Assembly (NCBI GenBank): GCA_964529445.1
Contig: CAZGWJ010000066.1
Coordinates: 1-14,606 of the forward strand
DNA length: 14,606 nucleotides
Origin: CAZGWJ01 sp964529445
GTDB lineage: Bacteria; Oederibacteriota; Muellerivitia; Muellerivitales; Muellerivitaceae
Direction of reading: 5' to 3'
Part shown: positions 8,072 through 13,344 of the stretch, piece by piece
Numbering within the stretch: the stretch's first letter is position 1
Layout: each line of letters opens with the position of its first letter
Position numbers and translations under genes: made by a program
Notes under the pieces: model-generated
Told to the model about the DNA's origin: nothing
Databases searched by the model: none
What the model saw: only the letters and a program-made list of their open reading frames with translations

Positions 8072-8208
8072 GAACCGGCCCATTTCACCCGAAATAACGC
8101 GGGAAACGATCAAAACACATGATCCCAAGGGACGGTCGGCAGGAAGAGGGATGCGAAAGCACGGGAATCGTCACGGAAAAGGGAAGGCAACAATGGACTT
8201 CATGGAAA

Positions 8209-8367
8209 TCAGCGGGAAGGGACCTTTTTCTCTTCAACAGGAGGGACCGTCACGTCTTCCGTATGCTCGACATATAAAAGATAAGCACCGATCGAACCGG
8301 TTTTCTCGAAAATCTCCCAAAGCGTCTCGGCTTTTTCGTCCAGGGCATTGGACTTGTCGATTTTCAT
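8209..8367 (-). CDS. Small YqzL-like protein (52 aa)
   Basis: The frame from ATG 8365-8367 encodes 52 aa: a charged N-terminus (MKIDKSNALDEKAE), then ETLWEIFEKTGSIGAYLLYV, then an acidic Pro-rich tail ending KKVPSR. The central W..F..TG....YLLY pattern resembles the small YqzL family of Bacillus and relatives, whose function is unknown to me. A strong promoter (8408-8436) predicts a transcript starting about 33 bases before this ATG, which supports an independent gene and excludes longer starts. The ribosome binding site is poor; a TTG three codons upstream is an alternative start. It lies alone between the methyltransferase gene and pheS. The family call is from memory of the motif. Confidence 0.7.
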   Translation of the reverse strand: MKIDKSNALDEKAETLWEIFEKTGSIGAYLLYVEHTEDVTVPPVEEKKVPSR

Positions 8368-8407
8368 TTTCTTGGCCAATTCAGTCTCTTTTGTCGAACT
8401 TTTCAAA

Positions 8408-8436
8408 AGTCTACCACCCACCCCGGGGGGTGTCAA
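8408..8436 (-). promoter_or_regulatory. Sigma70-type promoter of the YqzL-like gene
   Basis: The minus strand has TTGACA, a 17-bp spacer and TAGACT, a near-consensus housekeeping promoter. The -35 box contains the TGA stop codon (8433-8435) of the preceding methyltransferase gene, so the two units abut without any spacer. Confidence 0.75.
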
Positions 8437-9236
8437 GGAACGGGCCGTCCAATACCCTTGTAAAACAAGGCTAAACTTGCCGCCACCCCCACATTGAGCG
8501 ATTCGACGGGACCCGCCATGGGAATGTGGACCTTCAACTCGCATTCATCCGCCAGGACCCGCGGGATTCCCCGGCCCTCCGCACCGGCCCAGAAGAGCAC
8601 GGGCCGATCCAACGGGATCCCGGTCAGGTCCTGCCCTTCCCCCTGGGTCAGGGCCGCGTTCACGGCGCCCGCCCCCCTCGCCCAGCCCATCAATTCCCTG
8701 GGTTCGACGGAACTCTCGAAGGGAACCCGGAACAAGGATCCCATGGAAGCCCTGACGACCTTCGGATTATAGGGGTCGCAGGAACCCTCCGTCAGGAACA
8801 GGGCCTCGGCCCCGAAAGCTTCTGCGGAGCGCAGGAGGGTTCCCACGTTCCCCGGATCCTGGACCTCATAAAGGGCCAACGCGCACTTGCGAAGAACGCT
8901 TGGACGTTTGGGAACCGGCTTTTCGACGACCGCCACGATCCCCTGGGGGGCGGCCGTCTCGGACAGGTAACCGATGATCTTGTCCGGCACCTCGAAAACG
9001 CGGGTCTTCAGGGCTTGGGCCTGCGTCGCGATGGAGGCCCCCTCCTGCCCCGACAGGGCTTTTTCCGTGGCGAAGACGTACCGCACTCGGAGATCGCTCC
9101 GAAAGGCCTCCGCGACCAGGTGAAACCCCTCGCAGAGAAGATCGGCCTCTTCCTTCAGTTTCTTGGGAACCGTGAGGGCGTGCGCATGCTTCACCATGGA
9201 GTTGGAGACGCTCGTGATCTTGTCGAAGGCGGGCAT
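8433..9236 (-). CDS. TrmH/SpoU-family RNA 2'-O-methyltransferase
   Basis: The product (267 aa from ATG 9236) is a SPOUT methyltransferase that would transfer a methyl group from S-adenosylmethionine to a ribose 2'-OH of rRNA or tRNA. The N-terminal third (about 1-105) looks like the substrate-binding domain. The catalytic knot carries motif 1 QDPGNVGTLLRSAEAFG (126-142), motif 2 GAEGRGIP (218-225) and motif 3 IPMAGPVESLNVGVAASLAL (238-257). An in-frame ATG at 9281 is possible, but GAGG sits six bases before 9236 and a TATAAT at 9270-9275 would place the transcript start between the two, so I prefer 9236. TrmH-family genes are often found near rplT and pheS. The exact target nucleotide cannot be told from sequence. 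Confidence 0.93.
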   Translation of the reverse strand: MPAFDKITSVSNSMVKHAHALTVPKKLKEEADLLCEGFHLVAEAFRSDLRVRYVFATEKALSGQEGASIATQAQALKTRVFEVPDKIIGYLSETAAPQGIVAVVEKPVPKRPSVLRKCALALYEVQDPGNVGTLLRSAEAFGAEALFLTEGSCDPYNPKVVRASMGSLFRVPFESSVEPRELMGWARGAGAVNAALTQGEGQDLTGIPLDRPVLFWAGAEGRGIPRVLADECELKVHIPMAGPVESLNVGVAASLALFYKGIGRPVP

Positions 9237-9269
9237 GTCAGCCTCGAAACGGCGGGGATCCGTGAACCG

Positions 9270-9275
9270 ATTATA
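9270..9275 (-). promoter_or_regulatory. Possible -10 box for the methyltransferase gene
   Basis: The minus strand reads GGGATATAATCGG, a perfect TATAAT 33 bases before the preferred ATG. No recognisable -35 hexamer is present at 16-18 bp. Confidence 0.35.
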
Positions 9276-9345
9276 TCCCATCCGCCGCCTGCCGGGACAT
9301 CGTTCGGTTCAGGGGCCGGAAGCGGGGGCCACGGACAAAACCCCC

Positions 9346-9387
9346 TGAAAAACGAAACCCCCGGCCCCGGGAGGGGGGACGGGGGTT
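9346..9387 (-). terminator. Intrinsic terminator after rplT
   Basis: On the minus strand AACCCCCG (9387-9380) pairs perfectly with CGGGGGTT (9363-9356), with further C/G pairing inside, and is followed by TCGTTTTTC. It lies about 22 bp after the rplT stop and closes the infC-rpmI-rplT operon. Confidence 0.85.
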
Positions 9388-9409
9388 CACGACTTCTGCC
9401 GATCGCGTG

Positions 9410-9760
9410 CTACGCCTTCTTGGCGACCTCGCAGAGCTGGGCGAAACCCTTCGCGTCGCTGATCGCCAGTTCCGACAGGACCTTGCGGTCCAGGTCCACG
9501 TTGGCCTTCTTGAGACCGCTCACGAAAGCGCTGTAGGAAAGGCCGTTCTCGCGGCAAGCCGCGTTGATCCGGATGATCCACATGCGCCGGAACTCCCGCT
9601 TGCGGGCCTTCCGGTCGCGGAAGGCGTAATTGCCGGCCCGCTTGACGGATTCCTTGACGGTCCGCCACTGGCGGCTCTTGGCGCCCCAATAACCCTGCGC
9701 CAGCTTGTAGAACTTCTTCTTGTGTTTGCGCTTGGCGACCGCGCGTTTGACCCTGGCCAT
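9410..9760 (-). CDS. rplT: 50S ribosomal protein L20
   Basis: The 116-aa product is the basic early-assembly protein L20, which binds 23S rRNA; in several bacteria it also represses its own operon. The start MARVKRAVAKRKHKKKFYKL is the family N-terminus. It is followed by the long basic helix (GYWGAKSRQWRTVKESVKRA), FRRMWIIRINAACRENGLSY in the globular part, and KVLSELAISD near the C-terminus. Length is normal (117-119 aa in most bacteria). A purine-rich GAGAGATGG context with AGGTTGAGAG lies directly upstream of the ATG. It is the last gene of the operon, 42 bp after the reconstructed rpmI stop and 22 bp before the terminator. Confidence 0.98.
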   Translation of the reverse strand: MARVKRAVAKRKHKKKFYKLAQGYWGAKSRQWRTVKESVKRAGNYAFRDRKARKREFRRMWIIRINAACRENGLSYSAFVSGLKKANVDLDRKVLSELAISDAKGFAQLCEVAKKA

Positions 9761-9802
9761 CTCTCAACCTCTTTCCGTCGTGGGTTTCGACACTTGTTCG
9801 GT

Positions 9803-10011
9803 TCAGCCCTTCAGGCCGATCTGGAGTTCCTTGCGGATGTAGGCCGCGTCCGTGTTGCACAGGACCGGCTGTTTGCGCAGGTTCCGCTTGCGCTTGGGGG
9901 TCTTGTGGGCCAGCAAGTGGCCCGTCCCATGCGCCTCTTCATCAGCACCTTGCCCGTGGCGGTCACCTTGAACCGCTTCCGGATGCTCTTGTTGGACTTG
10001 AGTTTAGGCAT
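9803..10011 (-). pseudogene. rpmI: 50S ribosomal protein L35, apparent one-base frameshift
   Basis: From ATG 10009-10011 the frame reads MPKLKSNKSIRKRFKVTATG, clear L35, and then KVLMKRRMG. After codon 29 (GGA, 9925-9927) it becomes non-L35 sequence. The next frame restores the family: TGHLLAHKTPKRKRNLRKQP, and on to GLKG with stop TGA at 9803-9805. One base is missing, most likely in the GGG of ATGGGACGG. With it restored, the protein is 69 aa, within the usual range. The gene overlaps the infC end by 8 bp and lies in the usual infC-rpmI-rplT order, so it is expected to be functional. A base-calling or assembly error is the simplest explanation; a true mutation or recoding is possible. Typed as pseudogene only because the frame is broken as given. 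Confidence 0.9.
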
Positions 10012-10570
10012 TTTCGCCCTCTTCCTTGGGTTGTTCCTTCACTCCGAACCGCTGGGGCTTGGGCCCGATGATCGCCACGATGGTCGGCCCCTCGTCCTTG
10101 GGAGGCTGTTCCACGTCCCCGATCTCCGAGAGATCCTCGATGGCGCGCCCCATGAGGGCCTGCCCGAGCTCCTTGTGGCTGATCTCGCGCCCCCGGAACT
10201 GCAGGGTCAGCTTGACCTTGTCGCCGTGGTCCAGGAACTTCCAGGCGTTCCGGATCTTCGTCTGGTAGTCGTGCTCGTCGATCTTGGGGCGGATCTTCAC
10301 TTCCTTGACCTTGACGATCCGCTGTTTCTTCGACGCTTCCTTCTCCTTCTTGCGGAGCGAGTACTTGAACTTCCCGTAATTGAGGAGACGGCAGACCGGC
10401 GGGACCGCATCGGGCGCGATCTCCACCAGGTCCAATCCCCTCTCGTTGGCGACGCCGAGGGCCCGGAAGGTCTCCATGATGCCCAGCTGTTCGCCGGTCT
10501 CGCTCACCAGGCGCACCTGACGGGCGCGGATCTGGTGGTTGATCCGATATTCTTTGTTGGATGCGGAAAT
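10004..10570 (-). CDS. infC: Translation initiation factor IF-3, AUU start
   Basis: IF-3 binds the 30S subunit, prevents 50S joining and checks start-codon pairing. A GTG at 10516 is too late: the conserved family N-terminus NKEYRINHQIRARQ lies upstream in frame. The only sensible start above it is ATT at 10568-10570, giving ISASNKEYRINHQIRA, with GGGGAGGG eight bases before it. AUU is the classic, autoregulatory start codon of infC in E. coli and others. The 188-aa product has the N-domain (about 1-80, with RALGVANERGLDLVEIAPDA), the Lys-rich linker helix (KYSLRKKEKEASKKQRIVKV) and the C-domain (VKEVKIRPKIDEHDYQTKIR to FRGREISHKELGQALMGRAI). The stop overlaps the rpmI start by 8 bp. Confidence 0.95.
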   Translation of the reverse strand: MSASNKEYRINHQIRARQVRLVSETGEQLGIMETFRALGVANERGLDLVEIAPDAVPPVCRLLNYGKFKYSLRKKEKEASKKQRIVKVKEVKIRPKIDEHDYQTKIRNAWKFLDHGDKVKLTLQFRGREISHKELGQALMGRAIEDLSEIGDVEQPPKDEGPTIVAIIGPKPQRFGVKEQPKEEGENA

Positions 10571-10712
10571 AGCTCGGCCCTCCCCGGATGTGATGGTTCA
10601 AGAGGGCGGGACGGCACTCGTAGGCGCTTGGATGCACCTAGGCCCCGTAAGGAGCCGACCTGGTCGCACCCGGATGGGGCTGCAGGTGAGGGACGCGAAC
10701 GCCCTGCTTGAG
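10571..10712 (-). promoter_or_regulatory. Structured 5' leader of infC-rpmI-rplT
   Basis: About 140 bases separate the predicted transcript start from the AUU. On the minus strand three small stems follow one another: CGAC/GTCG, GGCTCC-TTAC-GGGGCC, and TAGGTGC-ATCCAA-GCGCCTA (7 bp with one wobble). Such leaders often bind L20 or respond to IF-3 in this operon. I cannot match it to a known L20-leader model. Confidence 0.45.
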
Positions 10713-10718
10713 GCGAGA

Positions 10719-10747
10719 ATGATACGGGGAACGGGGGTGTTTGTCAA
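10719..10747 (-). promoter_or_regulatory. Sigma70-type promoter of infC operon
   Basis: The minus strand shows TTGACA, a 17-bp spacer and TATCAT, about 150 bases before the infC AUU. It lies just downstream of the inverted-repeat element, so infC has its own promoter and need not be read through from thrS. Confidence 0.75.
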
Positions 10748-10771
10748 AACCTTTCCCCAAATACGACTTCG

Positions 10772-10999
10772 CCACCAAGACACCAAGTCACCAAGAATTA
10801 CTGATGTTTTCCAATAACCCGGAATGAAAAGCATGCGGTTCTTGCGGTTCCACCATCAATACGCCATGTCAAACAGTGATCAGGGCTCCACTCAAGGGAT
10901 GGAACAAAAGATGGATTAACGGCTGATACGTTCAATGGTGGCTCATATGCCGACATACGACAAATACAGGTTGTTCTTGGTGACTTGGTGACTTTGTGG
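10772..10999. mobile_element. Small element with 26-bp inverted ends between thrS and infC
   Basis: The plus strand has 26 bases at 10772-10797 whose reverse complement matches 10974-10999 at 24 of 26 positions (first 17 perfect). Each arm is three 8-bp units of the form NCACCAAG. Between the arms are 176 bp with no convincing gene; a 52-codon minus-strand frame starting MSAYEPPLNVSAVNPS is not supported by a ribosome binding site. The layout fits a MITE-like non-autonomous element, but no target-site duplication is evident. Confidence 0.5.
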
Positions 11000-11006
11000 C
11001 CCTTCG

Positions 11007-12824
11007 TCAGTCGACGGGCAGGTCGACGTCGGAAAAATTGTCCATGACCCGATCCCGGATCAGGGCCAAAACCGTATCCTTGGCCTTCGCGGCAGGCATC
11101 TCCGCCTGCTTCTCGGCGGCGTACCGGCGCCAGGTGACGCCGTTGACCTCCACTTCCTTGGCGCCCACGACCCAGATATTGGGGATCTTTTTCGTGACGG
11201 CGTTGCGCACCTTCTTGCCGATGGTGTCGGACGATTCGTCCACCTCGGCTCGCACCAGGAGGTCGCGCAGTTCGCCCGCCAGCTTCTGCGCGTAGGGGGT
11301 GAAATCGGCCGCGACCGGCACGATGCGCACCTGCACCGGCGACAGCCAGGTCGGGAAGGCGCCGCCCCACCGTTCGATGATGAAGGAGATGAAGCGTTCG
11401 TGGGTGGAAAGGGGCGCCCGGTGGATGACCAGGGGCTTCTGCCTGCTCCCGTCCGCGGCCGCGTACTCCAGCCCGAACCTCTCCGCCGCCGCGAAGTCCA
11501 ATTGGATGGTCGAGAGGGTCTCCTCCCGGCCCACCACGTTCTCGGTCTGGTAGTCGAGCTTCGGGCCGTAGAAGGCGGCCTCGCCCGGCCCCTCCTCGTA
11601 ATCCACCCCGAGGGACTCGACGACCTCGCGCAGGGTTTCCTCGGCCTGCCGCCAGCGTTCCTCGCCCTCGATGAACTTGCCCTTCTCGGCGTCATGGGTG
11701 GAAAGCCGAACCCAGATCCGGTCGAGGTGGAACTTCTCGTAGTAATGGCGGTGCATGGCCACGATCTTGTGGCACTCGGACTTGACCTGCTCGGGAGTGC
11801 AGTAGATGTGGGCGTCGTTCATGGAAAGCCCGCGCACCCGCAGGAGCCCCGCCAACTGGCCGGACTTCTCGTAGCGGTACACGGTCCCGTACTCCGCGAA
11901 CCGAAGGGGAAGCTCCCGGTACGAACGGGGGCGATTGAGGTACATGATGTGGTGATGCGGGCAGTTCATCGCCTTGAGGTAGAACTCCTCGCCCGACTCC
12001 TCGTCCCTCATGGGCGGGAACATGCTCGGCGCGTAATAAGGCAGGTGCCCCGACATGCGGTAAAGGTCCGAGTTGGCCAGGTGGGGGCTGGTCACGCGCT
12101 GGAAACCGTCCTTGAACTCCAGTTCCTTGGCGTACTTCTCGAACTCGTCCCGGATGATGGTGCCGTTGGGCAGCCAGAGGATCAGGCCCTTCCCCACCTC
12201 GTCGCGGATGTCGAAGATCTCCAGTTCCTTCCCCAGCTTGCGGTGGTCGCGCTGGAGGGCCAACTGCCGGTTGTGGAGGTATTCCTTGAGCTCCTTCTCG
12301 TTCCGGAAGGCTACGGCATAGAGGCGCTGGAGCATGGGACGCTTGGAGTCGCCGCGCCAGTAACTGCCCGCGAGGGAGTCCAGCTTGAAGCACGTCGGCG
12401 GGATCTCGGAAGTGTCCTTCACGTGCGGCCCCTCGCACATGTCGGTGAAGGTGCCGCTCTTGTAGAAGCTCAGGGAGGGGTATTTCCCGAGGAGTTCCTG
12501 GGAATACTCGGATTTCAGCGTCTGGCCCATCCCCTCCAGCTTGCGGATGGCCTCCTCGCGGGGCAGGTCCTCCCGCTCGAAGACCAGCTTCTCGGCGATG
12601 AGCTTCCTCATTCGCTTCTCGATGTCAGGCAGGTCGGCCTCGGTCAGGGGTTCCGACAGGAGGAAATCGTAGTAGAAGCCGTTGCGCACGGGCGGGCCGA
12701 AACCGAGCTGGGCACCGGGACGGACCTGGAGGACGGCCTGGGCCATGACGTGGGAAAGCGAGTGCCGCAGGCGATACAGCGGATCGTCGGCCTTCAGGTC
12801 CTTGGATGAGTGTGATTCCGCCAT
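11007..12824 (-). CDS. thrS: Threonine--tRNA ligase lacking the TGS domain
   Basis: The product (605 aa from ATG 12824) charges tRNA-Thr and removes mischarged Ser. The usual 60-residue N-terminal TGS domain is absent: the protein begins almost directly with the editing domain, whose metal-site pattern is visible as H21/H25 (RHSLSHVMAQAV) and C130/H134 (DMCEGPHV). The class II core contains KAMNCPHHHIMYLN (zinc Cys288), LLRVRGLSMNDAHIYC (zinc His339), GPGEAAFYGPKLDYQ, TLSTIQLDF, and VIHRAPLSTHERF (zinc His468). The anticodon-binding domain follows (FPTWLSPVQVRIVPV to the end). Spacing between the zinc ligands agrees with E. coli ThrRS. An earlier in-frame start (12887) adds 21 residues without domain character. 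The ribosome binding site is weak. No clear promoter was found; the 47-bp repeat array lies upstream. Confidence 0.96.
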   Translation of the reverse strand: MAESHSSKDLKADDPLYRLRHSLSHVMAQAVLQVRPGAQLGFGPPVRNGFYYDFLLSEPLTEADLPDIEKRMRKLIAEKLVFEREDLPREEAIRKLEGMGQTLKSEYSQELLGKYPSLSFYKSGTFTDMCEGPHVKDTSEIPPTCFKLDSLAGSYWRGDSKRPMLQRLYAVAFRNEKELKEYLHNRQLALQRDHRKLGKELEIFDIRDEVGKGLILWLPNGTIIRDEFEKYAKELEFKDGFQRVTSPHLANSDLYRMSGHLPYYAPSMFPPMRDEESGEEFYLKAMNCPHHHIMYLNRPRSYRELPLRFAEYGTVYRYEKSGQLAGLLRVRGLSMNDAHIYCTPEQVKSECHKIVAMHRHYYEKFHLDRIWVRLSTHDAEKGKFIEGEERWRQAEETLREVVESLGVDYEEGPGEAAFYGPKLDYQTENVVGREETLSTIQLDFAAAERFGLEYAAADGSRQKPLVIHRAPLSTHERFISFIIERWGGAFPTWLSPVQVRIVPVAADFTPYAQKLAGELRDLLVRAEVDESSDTIGKKVRNAVTKKIPNIWVVGAKEVEVNGVTWRRYAAEKQAEMPAAKAKDTVLALIRDRVMDNFSDVDLPVD

Positions 12825-12915
12825 GGGATATCCGATCTGAACGGCAATCGTCGTAGGTCCGCCTTCGCATCCGCTCCGGCGAGACAACTTCCGTCAAGCG
12901 ACTTCTAGAGGGCCC

Positions 12916-13131
12916 GCCCTGAGCGTCCTTCGGATCTTTTCCAATTTCGTGCCGAAGGGCCTGCCCTGAGCGTCCTTCGGATCTTTTCCAATTTCGTGCC
13001 GAAGGGCCCGCCATGAGCATCCAACAGAACTTTACAACTTCGGGTCGAATGCTGGCCGCCATGATCGGCGCTATTGCCGATCAATTGGCGTGCCATGAGC
13101 AACCAACAGAACTTTACAATTTCGGGTCGAA
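12916..13131. repeat. Array of 47-bp repeats between tRNA-Val and thrS
   Basis: Units start at 12916, 12963 and 13010 with an exact 47-bp period, and a fourth starts at 13092. Units 1 and 2 differ at one position or so. Units 3 and 4 form a second subtype (GCCATGAGCA then CCAACAGAACTTTACAA). All share GCC.TGAGC, CTTT.CAA.TTCG and G.CGAA. Units 1 and 2 contain CCTTCGG/CCGAAGG arms able to form a hairpin. A 35-bp block with its own hairpin separates units 3 and 4. Unit 4 runs into the tRNA 3' end. Confidence 0.8.
13058..13090. repeat. Hairpin block inserted between repeat units 3 and 4
   Basis: The plus strand carries TGATCGGC, GCTATT as loop and GCCGATCA, a perfect 8-bp stem, flanked by CGCCA and TGGCG which extend it after a two-base bulge. 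It lacks a T run in the tRNA direction, so a simple terminator is not obvious. Confidence 0.6.
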
Positions 13132-13208
13132 TGGTGGGCGTAACTGGACTCGAACCAGTGACCCCTTCCATGTCAAGGAAGTACTCTAACCAGCTGAGCT
13201 ATACGCCC
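13132..13208 (-). tRNA. tRNA-Val (GAC)
   Basis: The 77-nt cloverleaf reads GGGCGTA for the acceptor arm, a GCTC/GAGT D stem, the anticodon arm CTTCC-TTGACAT-GGAAG with anticodon GAC, the T arm ACTGG-TTCGAGT-CCAGT, closing TACGCCC, discriminator A and encoded CCA. All stems pair. GAC decodes GUC and, by wobble, GUU. Confidence 0.97.
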
Positions 13209-13293
13209 CCATGACCCGCACAGGGACTTGCGTCCCGTTCAACCGTTCCACAACGACAAAGGCCGCCCCTCTTGGGACGGCCCCTGGAACGGT
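13209..13293 (-). promoter_or_regulatory. Strongly folded 5' leader of the tRNA-Val transcript
   Basis: Reading the minus strand from the predicted start, CCGTTCCA (13292-13285) pairs perfectly with TGGAACGG (13250-13243). Within it GGCCGTCCC-AAGA-GGGGCGGCC forms a 9-bp stem (13282-13261). A separate hairpin GGGAC-GCAA-GTCCC with a GNRA loop follows (13236-13223), then the tRNA. The inner hairpin is followed by TTTGTCGTTGT, so it could also act as a terminator for the upstream gene or an attenuator. Confidence 0.6.
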
Positions 13294-13299
13294 CCGATG

Positions 13300-13328
13300 A
13301 TTCTAGAAAGACGACCCTTCCCTGTCAA
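13300..13328 (-). promoter_or_regulatory. Sigma70-type promoter of tRNA-Val
   Basis: The minus strand has TTGACA, a 17-bp spacer and TAGAAT, close to consensus. It begins 17 bp after the stop of the upstream gene and places the transcript start at about 13293, at the first base of the leader hairpin. Confidence 0.8.
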
Positions 13329-13344
13329 CGGCCAAAGCCCCGCT

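Noticed and set aside
7022..8128. 368-codon minus-strand frame overlapping pheS
   Set aside because: It is an Arg/Gly/Pro-rich alternative frame of pheS, which is itself unmistakable.
10798..10955. 52-codon minus-strand frame inside the inverted-repeat element (MSAYEPPLNV...)
   Set aside because: No ribosome binding site, no family signal, and it ends inside the flanking repeat; coding status not supported.
9407..12809. Long plus-strand frames (434 and 469 codons) opposite infC-rplT and thrS
   Set aside because: High-GC antisense shadows of well-identified conserved genes; no ribosome binding site or family match.
12825..12915. T-box riboswitch or clear promoter for thrS
   Set aside because: No T-box consensus or antiterminator/terminator pair is visible; TTGACG is present but has no suitably spaced -10.
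12916..13131. CRISPR array
   Set aside because: Units are contiguous with no unique spacers, are degenerate, and no cas gene is nearby.
12905..13171. 88-codon minus-strand frame spanning the tRNA end and the repeat array
   Set aside because: It starts inside the tRNA gene and is a translation of the 47-bp repeats; no independent coding evidence.
13092..13208. Integrative element attachment site at the tRNA-Val 3' end
   Set aside because: No second copy of the tRNA 3' end, no integrase, and housekeeping genes continue on both sides.
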